Source of the DNA: Ostreococcus mediterraneus
Lineage: Eukaryota; Chlorophyta; Mamiellophyceae; Mamiellales; Bathycoccaceae
Direction: 5' to 3'
DNA length: 64,000 nt
Assembly: GCA_012295225.1 (NCBI GenBank)
Contig: WMKK01000016.1
Span: 402,277-466,276 of the forward strand
Positions 1 to 9,447 of this stretch are shown piece by piece. Under the pieces are notes generated by a model. The model was not told where the DNA came from, searched no databases, and saw only the letters and a list, made by a program, of their open reading frames with translations. Within the stretch, counting starts at the first letter, position 1, and every line of letters begins with the position of its first letter. The position numbers were made by a program, and so were the translations under genes.

Positions 1-726
1 TACACCACGCTGTCTGAGAATGGCTTGATGTCGTTACGTACCGGTCGAGACATTGCTCGGCGAGGCGGCGACGACATCGACGCCCTCGAAGACGCCGATG
101 AAAAGTTTGCCATGGCGATTAAGAGCTTTGAAAAAGCATTAGAGTTGAACCCGACGCCCGGCGCCGAGGGTAATCTCGGGAACGCACACCTCGCGCGCGG
201 ACGCGTTCAAGCCGTTCTCGCAGAATTAGTCATGGAAGAATGGCGCGAGGCGCGTCGCGTCGGCATGAATGCCGGTTTGGAAGGTTCGGCGGAGATGTAC
301 CTTGAGCTCGCCGAAGAGAATTTAATTCAAGCTGGACGACGATTCCGTGTAGCCGCGTCGGGACTGCAATCCAATGGCGACGAAAACAGCGCGGGTATCA
401 AAGGTCGCGCGAAAGCCTTGACGGGTTGGGGCGCCGCGCTTTCGCTTAGGAGTGAATTAGTTTTAAGTAGCAAGGGCGACGTCGTGGATGCGGAATCGCT
501 CGTCGTCGCGGCGGTGGAAAAGTTCAAGGCGGCCGCCGCGATTGAACCTGATTCACCGACGATTTACGTCTCGTGGGGTGATGCCATGCGCATGTGTGCG
601 TCGCTCGGCACAATTGACGACGAAGATGAGCGTTTAAAACAGGCTGAAGGATGCTACCGAGAGGCGCTTCGCCTCGATCCTGAATGCGTTGCCGCGCTCG
701 ACGCGCTAGAGGAACTCTCGTTGTAA
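1..726 (+). CDS. TPR-repeat protein, 3' part (5' end outside window)
   Basis: The reading frame is open from the first base of the window, so the start codon lies upstream and only the last 241 or so codons are seen. Two helical-repeat segments have the TPR signature: one around the motif AIKSFEKALELNP near the visible N-terminus, and one at the C-terminus around CYREALRLDPECVAALDAL. A third, weaker one follows KFKAAAAIEPDSPTIYVSWG. TPR arrays are protein-interaction scaffolds. Proteins of this shape in green algae are often plastid assembly or import factors, but nothing here fixes the compartment or partner. The gene ends 60 bp before the stop of the convergent GH31 gene. Function beyond TPR is not assigned. 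Confidence 0.75.
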   Translation, partial: YTTLSENGLMSLRTGRDIARRGGDDIDALEDADEKFAMAIKSFEKALELNPTPGAEGNLGNAHLARGRVQAVLAELVMEEWREARRVGMNAGLEGSAEMYLELAEENLIQAGRRFRVAASGLQSNGDENSAGIKGRAKALTGWGAALSLRSELVLSSKGDVVDAESLVVAAVEKFKAAAAIEPDSPTIYVSWGDAMRMCASLGTIDDEDERLKQAEGCYREALRLDPECVAALDALEELSL

Positions 727-786
727 ATTCAAATTCAAATAAGTCACACTCAACACTCACTACCAAGTATATAATATGTGATGTGT

Positions 787-3507
787 CTACGTCAACCCGA
801 GAACGATGCGGTCGACAGGGTCCATGGGACGTACGCGGCGCTTCGCCGCGGGAACGCCGCCGCGCGCCATGGCCAAGTCCCGCAATGCGCCCGAAGCGCT
901 AATCGCCGTCTTTCCAGCCGCTTTACGAATAAAAACCACCGGCCATCCAAGCGGGGCGTCAACGGTGACCCATACACCTCGTCCACCATCTTCGCTTAAT
1001 TGCGAATCGGGCTGCACAGGAGCTTGTTGCGTCGTCCACGCGTCGAGCCACACGTCGCCCGGTGGCAGGTAGACGTGTACGTGCGCCGTCTTCTTGTCTA
1101 AAACGGGCGCGACCAATATATCGCGTCCGATGAGAAATTGTGTCGCTAAATTTGACGCTACGACATCGTATGGGTAGTAAATCAACATCGCGCGCGTTAA
1201 AGGTAATCCGCTCGTCTGCGCTTCGCGCATGAGCTCGAGCTTGTACGGCTTGAGGGCGACGTGTATATCCACGCACGTCTTCAAATGCGCAACTAATTCG
1301 GGCGTGTTCCACGGCTGTGCATTGTGATGCGGACGATTACCTTGATGGGTGCGATAAATAGCGTCGCTAAACGCACTGAGTTCCATCCAGCGCATCAATA
1401 ACTCGGGCGTGCGAACGCGCCCCGGAGTCGCCGTGTACCCACCGATGTCGCTGTGCTGCAACGTCAACCCACTCAATCCGCTTTGGAGCAACGCCATGAC
1501 GGCAGACTTGATGCCGTCTTGCCCATCCCAAGACACGAGTTGATCACCAAGCCAGAACAGTGGCGTGTACGTGGGAGACTTCAAGCTCGCGCTACGACTC
1601 CAGAAAAACGCCTTATCCTCCAAGCCGGCGCGCCGAAGCGCGCGTCGGTTCACTTCCGCCCAATCCTCGGGATATCGATTGTGCACCTCAAGCGGAAGCT
1701 CTCCCGAGTGCAATTTCGCGTCGAACGGCAGGTATTCACCAAAATCTGCCATCCATGCCATCGCGCCTGTCTTTTCAAGCATGTCGACGATGACATCTTC
1801 GATCCATTGCACGCACCCTGGGTTGGACAAGTCGAGTAAACCAAACGTCACGCCCGGCTCTGAGCCTAATTTATACACCTCATCACGCACATTGCGCACC
1901 ATGTAATTATTCTGTTCCGCGTGACGATATAACGTGCCTTTTTCAGACGCGCTTTCCATTAAAAATGGATTGATATACGTCATGAGCTGCGTTCCTTGAC
2001 GCCCAACGTCTTCGCGCAACGCGTCCCAATCCTCATAGTGCGTTTCGTCTAATCGCCAATTCCACCACACGCGCTCGATACCTATGGATGTGTTGCGCAC
2101 GCCACCCCAATCTTGCAACCATAGTCCTGCTATTTTCACCTTTGCGTCGCTTAAGATTTTATGCACACTGCGTACTTTTGTCTGACCACCCGTCATGCCG
2201 AGAACGACGCCGTCGAGCGCCCACTCCGGAAGCGGATTCATGCGCCCGACGAATTCCGTATACGCCTCCAACACCGCGGGAATACTCGATGCGCCGATTA
2301 TTTGACCCGTGACAAATCCCGTGGGTGCGGCGATGTGAATCACCGCCCGATCCTCGTCAGAGAAATCAAACTCGCTATACGTGTAATTTGTGAGAAACAC
2401 TGAACGCGCCTTGTGCGTGACGTAGTGCGGAATCGCTGAATACGTCGTGTGCCACGATCCTGCGGATCCAGGAAACGCCGAATTCAATGCGAACGACATC
2501 GGTTGACGACCACGTCCGATCCCTTGCTCGCCGGTGATGATCGGTACTCGACGTCCACGGTGGTCATACGATGAGAATTGCTCGCCCAAGCCGTAGACTC
2601 GTTCATCCGCGTCCATGGCGTAGACAAACTCGAGTTGATTCAATCCAACAATCCGTCGTCGACTCGCGCGCAACACCCCGGGCACGCGGTCGTCCCAATT
2701 AATTTCAAATCTAAGCCTATCGCCATCGCCATCGCTCGCGAGTACGAACTCGTATGCGGCGACGAGCTTTGCCTGCGCCTTGTACACCTCTCGTTTCGCC
2801 ATCGACTCCCGTAGCTTGGCTCCAAAATCCCCAAGTTTCGACATCCACCGATCAATCTTCGCGTCCTCCTTGATCAACTTCCCACGTATCGTCACTCGTT
2901 TCTCAATCGCGTCGTACGCGATATCGTCTATGGTTTGAATGCTGGTGCGTAAATTCTTCGCCAACGTAATTCTAAAGTGTCCCGCGATGAGCTGGTGGAC
3001 GTGAATAGGCCCGCTGCCTACGCGCACGAATGGCACCCCAGGCACGGTGCTCCACGCCTCGGTGACGCATTCGCGCATGATACACCATCTCGATGTCTTG
3101 TACTGTGCGCTTAGCGTTTGATCGTCGCGGTTCCAGCTCACGACAAAGCGACCGACGTCAAACGCGGTGCTCGCGACGTCGCTCACGACGACACCTTCCG
3201 TGTGCAATGCGTGGTACATGCGACTCAGCGTCGGCGCGCACAGCACCCATAGCGTGAGAAGAAATGCCGAGGACACGATCGGGACCTTTGGGGCATAGAT
3301 GGCGACCACGCGTGGGAGCGTTCGGCGAATGCTTTGATGGATGCGCTTCAGTGGACTTCGTGGAGGTTCCGCAACGAATGCACTCGCGCGCTCGCGAGCG
3401 CGCGGTGGCGACGACGACGATTGCGGCGGTGGCTTTGATTTCTCGCGTTTCGCCTTTCGCGCGCGGCTCGGCGAACGCGAAGGTTCGCGCGCCGAGCGGC
3501 GCCGCAT
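787..3507 (-). CDS. GH31 alpha-glycosidase, probable membrane-anchored sulfoquinovosidase (YihQ-like)
   Basis: 906 aa. A basic, Ser/Pro-rich N-terminus (1-70) precedes one membrane segment (about 75-98), then a full GH31 fold. Core motifs read WLQDWGG (462-469), ERVWWNWR (478-485), WMADFGEYLP (585-594), WLGDQ (652-656) and RTHQGNRP (719-726). Known for the family: E. coli YihQ uses Asp405 as nucleophile, Asp472 as acid/base, and Gln288, Arg301, Trp304 and His537 to bind sulfoquinovose. By spacing and context these match D588, D655, Q465, R479, W482 and H721 here. The inference is hydrolysis of sulfoquinovosyl glycerol or SQDG, the plastid sulfolipid. The type II anchor suggests an ER, Golgi or plastid membrane location. 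The start is the ATG at 3505-3507 (complement). A TATA-like stretch lies at 3601-3611. The alternative is a neutral-sugar GH31, but the QDW/RxxW pair argues against it. Confidence 0.85.
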   Translation of the reverse strand: MRRRSAREPSRSPSRARKAKREKSKPPPQSSSSPPRARERASAFVAEPPRSPLKRIHQSIRRTLPRVVAIYAPKVPIVSSAFLLTLWVLCAPTLSRMYHALHTEGVVVSDVASTAFDVGRFVVSWNRDDQTLSAQYKTSRWCIMRECVTEAWSTVPGVPFVRVGSGPIHVHQLIAGHFRITLAKNLRTSIQTIDDIAYDAIEKRVTIRGKLIKEDAKIDRWMSKLGDFGAKLRESMAKREVYKAQAKLVAAYEFVLASDGDGDRLRFEINWDDRVPGVLRASRRRIVGLNQLEFVYAMDADERVYGLGEQFSSYDHRGRRVPIITGEQGIGRGRQPMSFALNSAFPGSAGSWHTTYSAIPHYVTHKARSVFLTNYTYSEFDFSDEDRAVIHIAAPTGFVTGQIIGASSIPAVLEAYTEFVGRMNPLPEWALDGVVLGMTGGQTKVRSVHKILSDAKVKIAGLWLQDWGGVRNTSIGIERVWWNWRLDETHYEDWDALREDVGRQGTQLMTYINPFLMESASEKGTLYRHAEQNNYMVRNVRDEVYKLGSEPGVTFGLLDLSNPGCVQWIEDVIVDMLEKTGAMAWMADFGEYLPFDAKLHSGELPLEVHNRYPEDWAEVNRRALRRAGLEDKAFFWSRSASLKSPTYTPLFWLGDQLVSWDGQDGIKSAVMALLQSGLSGLTLQHSDIGGYTATPGRVRTPELLMRWMELSAFSDAIYRTHQGNRPHHNAQPWNTPELVAHLKTCVDIHVALKPYKLELMREAQTSGLPLTRAMLIYYPYDVVASNLATQFLIGRDILVAPVLDKKTAHVHVYLPPGDVWLDAWTTQQAPVQPDSQLSEDGGRGVWVTVDAPLGWPVVFIRKAAGKTAISASGALRDLAMARGGVPAAKRRVRPMDPVDRIVLGLT

Positions 3508-3645
3508 GAGCGACAGTTAAAGCGAGTCGAGCTCTGACGCGTAGCGCGCGCCGTTGGTTCCTTGACGTCTGCGTGACTGGTGGTGCGCTACGTGTGTCTT
3601 AAATATATAAAATAATGGCTAATCTAAAAGAGTCTAAGTGCGCGT

Positions 3646-4887
3646 CTACGTGCGCGAGGCGTAGATGTTGAACAATGTGCCGCCGCGTAACGTCGGCGGT
3701 TGGTTGACGACTACGCGCTCGAATCCCGCCGTCGAGCGCAGCAAATCAACCGTAGCATCGAGCGCGCCGTCAATGTCGTGACACTCAAGCGTAACTTTAC
3801 GAATGCGCGGCCAATGTTCGGGCGTGATACCGCGTAAGACGTCGAGTTCGGCGCGCTCGACATCGATTTTGAGCAAATCGACGACGGCGTCATCGACGCA
3901 ATGCGCGTCTATGACGTCAGATACAGTGACCACAGGACGGGTCACCACGTGTGCGCCGGAGAGCATAAAGAACACCACGAGTCGTATCACGCGGCGTAAA
4001 ACGAACTCGGCTATTGCGGACGCGACGCGACGCATTGTCGTCGATGTCTCGCGCGCGTCGCCGTCTAAAATTAATCCGCGAACCGCACGGCCGATGAATG
4101 TCACCGCGTTATCCTCCAGCCCAACCGAGGATGAATCATCTGTCGACATCGCATCAGTACGAAGCGCTTCAAACACAAATCTTTCGGTGTTCTTGGCGGT
4201 TTCATCGTCGTCGCGCGTCGCGGTGCTCCATCCAGCCGCGTGGGGAAAGTACCAAAATCCAACACTCGCACCGCTACGAGATCCGACGCCGACGTTGTGC
4301 GCGTACACTCGCGCGCGCCCCGTGCCTGAACCACCACCAATCGGTGATGCATTCGCTAACGACGAAGACGTCGTCGTCGACGACGTCGATTGAAATGCGT
4401 CGCCTCGACGCCGCTCGACATCCTCGTCCTCGTCGTACACCAATCGAAGAACATTCTCACGCAACGCATCAAACGTGCGCGGAATCGGCTCGAGCGCGAC
4501 AACGACGGCGCGTTCATCATCTCCGAGCGCGCGCGCAAACTTTACGCTCGATAAACCAATATTCGCACCCACATCGATCACCACCCGCGCCGCCGCGCCC
4601 ACGACGACGTCCGCCCCATCGCCCTCTCCGTCGCTCGCACACGCGAAATCGTAGCACCCACGCGCGTACACCTCGTCGTAAATAAACTTCACATCCGGTC
4701 TCGACACGTACGCGATCACCGAACCATCAGGCGCGGTGGCTCGAGCGCCATCAAACGTCCATGACGATGGCGTGAACGACGACGCATTCGACGCATTCGC
4801 CGCCCCCGCGCGCGTCGCACGGCGCGCCACCGCGCTCGAGCGCGCGGTGACGAACGGCCTACGCGCGAGCGACGGCACGCGCGTCAT
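3646..4887 (-). CDS. FkbM-family SAM-dependent methyltransferase, probably organelle-targeted
   Basis: About 413 aa from the ATG at 4885-4887 (complement). The N-terminus (MTRVPSLARRPFVTARSS) is rich in Arg, Ser and Ala, like a transit peptide. The SAM-binding motif I reads VIDVGANIGLSSVKFA. The FkbM hallmark LLKIDVERAELDVLRGI sits near the C-terminus, followed by NIYASR. A long loop between the motifs is acidic and Ser/Thr-rich and includes a hydrophobic stretch (RLVVFFMLSGAHVV). FkbM enzymes methylate sugar hydroxyls or other small substrates; the substrate here is unknown. The same frame is open upstream to 5289, but that extension is compositionally biased Arg/Ala sequence and the ATG at 4887 gives the plausible targeting peptide. 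The gene is divergent from the Kelch gene across a GC-rich spacer. Confidence 0.8.
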   Translation of the reverse strand: MTRVPSLARRPFVTARSSAVARRATRAGAANASNASSFTPSSWTFDGARATAPDGSVIAYVSRPDVKFIYDEVYARGCYDFACASDGEGDGADVVVGAAARVVIDVGANIGLSSVKFARALGDDERAVVVALEPIPRTFDALRENVLRLVYDEDEDVERRRGDAFQSTSSTTTSSSLANASPIGGGSGTGRARVYAHNVGVGSRSGASVGFWYFPHAAGWSTATRDDDETAKNTERFVFEALRTDAMSTDDSSSVGLEDNAVTFIGRAVRGLILDGDARETSTTMRRVASAIAEFVLRRVIRLVVFFMLSGAHVVTRPVVTVSDVIDAHCVDDAVVDLLKIDVERAELDVLRGITPEHWPRIRKVTLECHDIDGALDATVDLLRSTAGFERVVVNQPPTLRGGTLFNIYASRT

Positions 4888-5540
4888 CGCGCGTCTCGAG
4901 CGGCGCGTTTGGCGCGGCGTACAGTGACGTTGCGTGCGGCGGAGCTCCGCATTGCGCGCCGCACCATGTCCGCCGCACCGAACGCGCCGAACGCGCCGAA
5001 CGCGCGCGCGCGCGACGTCGTCGGGTGGACCAAAGTGTGCGGCGCGCGTGCGAGAGGCGCGCACGCCGCGGTCGCGCACGGTGGCGCCGCGGCACAGGGC
5101 ATCGTCGGACGCTGTGCGCACGGAACTTTTTGGAACGACGACGCTGACACGCTGACGGTCGTCGGCGGCGTCACCGCGCACGCGGGCGCGCGCGAGGTCG
5201 AGCGAACGTGTATGATGATTAAATTTGGTGCGTGCGCGGGCGCGGGCGCGATCGAGGGTGACGACGCGGGCCAGAGAATTGATGTGCATTTGAATGTGAC
5301 TGTTGTTGAATTACGCGCGCGGTGTTCTAAACGCGTCGCAACGCACGGCGCGGCGCGCAAATCGCGCGCGTACGGATGCCCGGGGTGTTTTTTTAAATTT
5401 GAGCGCGCGAGTCGCGCCCGTGTCGTCGGGAGACGCGCTCGGATGCGCGTAAATTTCGACGTTTCGGTGACTCGAGACTGACTGTTTGCGTTGATTTTTC
5501 GCAACTTTTTGTAGGAACATTCGACGTGTCGTGGGTAAAA
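4888..5540. other. GC-rich divergent intergenic region
   Basis: 653 bp between the FkbM start and the Kelch start. Long frames exist on both strands, but they are Arg/Ala-rich and show no family, as expected in very GC-rich DNA. A short 9-bp tandem (cgaacgcgc, three copies) lies at about 4979-5005. The last 60 bp before the Kelch start are more AT-rich, which fits a core promoter and leader. Confidence 0.5.
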
Positions 5541-8500
5541 ATGACTGGGGACGTGCCGAAGGAGATGGACGGGGTGTCATACGTCCATCGGAAGCGCACG
5601 CGTGAGGGTGATGCAGGGGAAGAAGGGTTATCGTCGACGTGCGCGCCGACGACGCTCGACTTGTTCTTGGCGTTTGGAGGCGCGACGGCGGATGGGGCGA
5701 TGTCGAATGACGTTAGAGCGATGGATTGCGCGACAAAGCGATGGGTGAAGTTGTCAACGAAGGGTACAAAGCCTTCGAAACGCATGGGGCAGGCGGCGAC
5801 GTTGGTGAATGGGCGATTGTTCGTACACGGAGGGCACGTAGAAGGCGAGCGAGAGGAATACCTCAGCGACGCATACGAGTTGAATTTAGACACTTTGACG
5901 TGGCGTGAGGTGAAAATGGCGGGTAGTATTCCAACCCCTCGAGCGTTTCACACCATTGCGACGTTGAGCTCGATGCTTGTGTGCTTTGGTGGTGACAATG
6001 GCAAGGGTTTTTTACAAGAGGTGTTTTTCAAGCGGTTTGACGACGACGAGTGGCACAAGCCCGTCGTACGAACGTTGCCGAATAAATCGAATAATCCCGA
6101 TGCTTCAACGAAGCTTGAGCCATCGCCTCGCGCGTGTCACACCGCCACGCCTTTGACGGATGGTGACACGATGATTGTTTTCGGTGGCATCGGCTTGAAC
6201 AACGAGTCTCAAAACGACATGTGGGCGTGGTCGGCGGCGCAAATGACGTGGGCCGTCGTCGATCCGCCGTCGCAAGAGCCAGAGGCGCGATTCATGCACA
6301 CCACTACCGTGATTGGCGATGGCTTAGCCGTGCTTGGAGGAATGACGCTCAATCCGCTGTCGCAGACATCAAAGAGAACGCCGTATCGTATTTTCTCGCA
6401 CATGTACATTTTGACGGCGGCGGGATATTTGAAACATCCAAACTGGCACGTGACGAATGACAGGCTGCTTAAACATATCGAAGCCTCAGCGGCGGCAGCG
6501 ACAACGACGCCGCCGAGTGCAGTGGCGCCAAAGGTGGTAGAGGTGGCAGCGCTTCAAGGTACGGACGACGGCGTTGCTGACGCGCCCGTCACCAAGGCTC
6601 CACCAGCGCCGGCGCCAGCCAAAAAGAAGAGCGCCGTCGCGAAGAGCAAGCCGAACGGCTCAGCGTCATCGATGCTTCCATCGACGACGAAGCCTAAGGA
6701 ATCCGTATCCAAGTCTGTTGATCCATTGACGTCTTTCAAGGAAAACAATCCAACGTCAGCACTTTCCAACGGTGGCGGCGACGCGTCGACGACGGCGCCC
6801 ACGTCTCACGGGGCGAGCGCCGTGCCTCCAAAGAAGAAGCTCTCCGTCGCCGCCAAGCTGCATCGCATGACTTCTGACTCTGCGTCGATGAGTTTACCGA
6901 GATCGACGTCGAACATAAAGACGGATGAGAAAAAGGGTGACGAGACGCAGGCGATTGAAACCGTCGTTACCAAACAGGTTTCAACTGAAACAAAGCCAAA
7001 AGCGAGACAGCAAAAAAAGAAGAAACCCGCCGCAGCTGCTGTAGTTAAGAACGCGCCCGCCGTCGCCGTTGCGACTTCTCCCGTCGAACCTGTCGGTACT
7101 GTTGATACTGTCGAACCTGTTGAACCTGACGATACTGTTGATACTGTCGNNNNNNNNNNNNNNNNNNNNNNNNNNNNNNNNNNNNNNNNNNNNNNNNNNN
7201 NNNNNNNNNNNNNNNNNNNNNNNNNNNNNNNNNNNNNNNNNNNNNNNNNNNNNNNNNNNNNNNNNNNNNNNNNNNNNNNNNNNNNNNNNNNNNNNNNNNN
7301 NNNNGTTGATACTGTCGAACCTGTTGAACCTGACGATACTGTTGATACTGTCGAACCTGTTGATACTGTCGAACCTGTTGAACCTGACGATACCGTTGAA
7401 CCTGACGATGCTGTCGATACTGTCGAACCCGTCGATACTGTAGGTCCCGTCGATACTGTCCCAGGCGATCCTGTCGACCCCGTGGTTGCCGCGGCGCCCA
7501 AGGTGGTGGCGAAAGATTTGCTCCCAGTGCCTGGCGTGTCTTTGGCGCCGCCCGACGACGACGACATGGAGGACATCGACGAAGATATCAACATCGGCGT
7601 GGAGAATCGAAGCCGCGGCGACGACAATGACGACGCACTAGTGACTGGTAAGTCCACGCCGAGCCCACCCGTGCAATTACCCGCAAAGTCGGCGCAAGCC
7701 GTGCCGATTCCTGGCGTGCGCATGGCGCCGATGCACGACGACGAATGGGACGGCTTGGATTCAGACGAACGCATGCCATCCGTGGAGATGAGCTCAGAAG
7801 ATGACGAGCGTGCAGAAGTATCGCCTTCAGCGCAGCCAATCGCTTGGGCGAAGAGTGACTGCGGTAAATATTCAATCATGATTGACCGCGCGACGGGTCA
7901 GGAGATTCGCCGCATCGAAGCGCCGCCGATGTCACCCCCGCAATCGAGCGCGCAGCGCAAGCGTCTAGCGTCGCCATCGGCTTTGGATGAGCAGCCGACG
8001 CCGAAAACGCACAGGAAACGCGCAGATGACCAAGCTTGGACGGTGAAAGAGCGACTGTTGGCGAAGAAATTCTTTGAACAATTTGAATTGACAGACAAAC
8101 CAAAACGCTACCGAGGATTAACAGAGGAGCGATGCGCGGCGGTTCTCGCCGAGAGTTGGAATGCGTTGCCGACATTAGAGCGAGTGGGGTGGTTAGAACG
8201 CGCTCGTGGTCCGTTATCGGCATCCAAGGCTTCAGCGCGCGGTCGTGCATCGAATGACTCTGATGATGAACCGACGTACACTAAGCACGGCGACCGAGCG
8301 GTGATGGACACGCCGACGCGCGCCGACATGGAATACGCCGCGAATTTAGGCGAGTTCAGAGGCAACGATCTCACTATGCTCGGCACGCGTTTCAGCGGTG
8401 TTTTTACCGGCTCTTTCGACACCGGGTACTTTGCCACGGTGACCATGGAAGAGCGGAGCGACAAGGAGTACCGGTGCGTCGTGTACTCGCCCGCGCTCGC

Positions 8501-8690
8501 CTCACCGGCTGACCCCACGCCCGCGTATTGCGTTCCCGCCGCCGGTGACGACACCGACGTGCAAAATGTTGTGTACAAGAAAGACGACGGTACGCACTCG
8601 ATAGTTCGCGCGCGCGAGGCTTGGAGCCGTTCATACGCCGCCGAACAAAGTGGCGGAATTCGTCAGTCGAGCCTCGAGCCCATCGACTGA
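5541..8690 (+). CDS. Kelch-repeat protein with acidic repeat linker and HMG-like C-terminal region
   Basis: 1049 aa counting the sized gap; the start is the first ATG. The N-terminal third has five Kelch blades, seen as GG motifs in LFLAFGGATADG, LFVHGGHVEGE, MLVCFGGDNGKG, TMIVFGGIGLNN and LAVLGGMTLNP. This should be a beta-propeller for protein binding. A Ser/Thr/Lys-rich linker leads to the V-D/E-P/T repeat, then to two short near-copies, LLPVPGVSLAPPDDDD and AVPIPGVRMAPMHDDE. Near the C-terminus a helical segment (WTVKERLLAKKFFEQFE ... ESWNALPTLERVGW) resembles an HMG box, suggesting a chromatin role. The last 110 residues are a globular unknown. The 155-base gap preserves frame on both sides. 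Function is inferred only. Confidence 0.75.
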   Translation: MTGDVPKEMDGVSYVHRKRTREGDAGEEGLSSTCAPTTLDLFLAFGGATADGAMSNDVRAMDCATKRWVKLSTKGTKPSKRMGQAATLVNGRLFVHGGHVEGEREEYLSDAYELNLDTLTWREVKMAGSIPTPRAFHTIATLSSMLVCFGGDNGKGFLQEVFFKRFDDDEWHKPVVRTLPNKSNNPDASTKLEPSPRACHTATPLTDGDTMIVFGGIGLNNESQNDMWAWSAAQMTWAVVDPPSQEPEARFMHTTTVIGDGLAVLGGMTLNPLSQTSKRTPYRIFSHMYILTAAGYLKHPNWHVTNDRLLKHIEASAAAATTTPPSAVAPKVVEVAALQGTDDGVADAPVTKAPPAPAPAKKKSAVAKSKPNGSASSMLPSTTKPKESVSKSVDPLTSFKENNPTSALSNGGGDASTTAPTSHGASAVPPKKKLSVAAKLHRMTSDSASMSLPRSTSNIKTDEKKGDETQAIETVVTKQVSTETKPKARQQKKKKPAAAAVVKNAPAVAVATSPVEPVGTVDTVEPVEPDDTVDTVXXXXXXXXXXXXXXXXXXXXXXXXXXXXXXXXXXXXXXXXXXXXXXXXXXXXVDTVEPVEPDDTVDTVEPVDTVEPVEPDDTVEPDDAVDTVEPVDTVGPVDTVPGDPVDPVVAAAPKVVAKDLLPVPGVSLAPPDDDDMEDIDEDINIGVENRSRGDDNDDALVTGKSTPSPPVQLPAKSAQAVPIPGVRMAPMHDDEWDGLDSDERMPSVEMSSEDDERAEVSPSAQPIAWAKSDCGKYSIMIDRATGQEIRRIEAPPMSPPQSSAQRKRLASPSALDEQPTPKTHRKRADDQAWTVKERLLAKKFFEQFELTDKPKRYRGLTEERCAAVLAESWNALPTLERVGWLERARGPLSASKASARGRASNDSDDEPTYTKHGDRAVMDTPTRADMEYAANLGEFRGNDLTMLGTRFSGVFTGSFDTGYFATVTMEERSDKEYRCVVYSPALASPADPTPAYCVPAAGDDTDVQNVVYKKDDGTHSIVRAREAWSRSYAAEQSGGIRQSSLEPID
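7083..7470 (+). repeat. In-frame 9-bp-phased tandem repeat encoding V-D/E-P/T tripeptides, containing a gap
   Basis: Units such as gttgatact, gtcgaacct, gttgaacct and gacgatact alternate in a higher-order 36-bp pattern encoding VDTVEPVEPDDT. Drift at the 3' edge gives VGPVDTVPGDPVDP. Unknown bases occupy the middle, so copy number is not known. The reading frame is the same on both sides of the gap. Confidence 0.85.
7150..7304. other. Assembly gap (155 N)
   Basis: 155 consecutive N inside the tandem repeat of the Kelch gene. With the preceding base it spans exactly 52 codons, so the annotated gap size keeps the frame. It most likely reflects a tandem array the assembler could not resolve. 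Confidence 0.98.
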
Positions 8691-8778
8691 AAATGTATTG
8701 AAAACATACTAGATATAACAACGACTTGTTTTTTCTATACTAAAATACTTCTACTAGTAGTGTGTTACACAAACCATC

Positions 8779-9447
8779 TCATCCAAACGTATTCAACGCC
8801 CCTTGCGTTGATTCTAAAAAGCTTTGCAATCGTTCCGCGCTCCTCACCGCCGCCGCCGGATGCCCATCCGCGGACGCCTCCGTCGCCGTCAAATCCCGCC
8901 AACTTTCCGTGTCCTCTCCGTCCCAATACCCAAACGGCACGTCCACGAGCGCAGAATTAGCCTTCCTTAACGCCTCGGCGATCGCTTGCGCGTCTTCCAA
9001 CGTCACCCGCGCGCGATTCGACGACGTCGTCGGCGTCACGAGGACGCCGCCGAGCGAGGCAGCCTCGCGCGCGACGCGTCTCGCCACGCCCTCGTACGGA
9101 AACCCGTGCTCGCGACGCACCATGACCACGCCCAACGGATGAGATAAATTTAAATACGCATTCGACGACGCCAAACCGATGCAATTCGCGCACGGCACCG
9201 GCGCAGACGACGCATCTTTTGATGTCGCTTCTTCACCATGGGTGCTTTGATGCGCAGCTCCAACGCCGACTGCGGCGCTCACCGCCGCGGCGCGGGCGTA
9301 TTCTGGAGGCACAGCCACGGATACGATGGTTCTGTACGGCACGATGCGCGCGAAAAACGCATCGGCGGCGAGCACGGCGGACATCAGAAACCAAAACGTC
9401 CGACAGCGTATGACGTCATTATACGACGCCGCACGCAAAGACATCAT
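8779..9447 (-). CDS. Small membrane-anchored protein, unknown family
   Basis: 222 aa from the first of two adjacent ATGs (9445-9447, complement). The frame continues upstream only with a GTG. The N-terminal part has a hydrophobic segment (TFWFLMSAVLAADAFFARIV) and a second weak one (ARAAAVSAAVGVGAA), then a CxNC pair (PCANCIGLASSN). The soluble remainder ends in a helical region (AAAVRSAERLQSFLESTQGALNTFG). The phrase VVMVRREHGFPYEGVARRVAREAASLGGVLV could be an alpha/beta nucleotide- or redox-type core, but I do not recognise a family. It is convergent with the Kelch gene, with 88 bp between stops. Confidence 0.55.
   Translation of the reverse strand: MMSLRAASYNDVIRCRTFWFLMSAVLAADAFFARIVPYRTIVSVAVPPEYARAAAVSAAVGVGAAHQSTHGEEATSKDASSAPVPCANCIGLASSNAYLNLSHPLGVVMVRREHGFPYEGVARRVAREAASLGGVLVTPTTSSNRARVTLEDAQAIAEALRKANSALVDVPFGYWDGEDTESWRDLTATEASADGHPAAAVRSAERLQSFLESTQGALNTFG

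Noticed and set aside
4888-5289. N-terminal extension of the FkbM protein
   Set aside because: The extra residues are Arg/Ala/His-rich, and starting at 4887 gives a convincing transit peptide.
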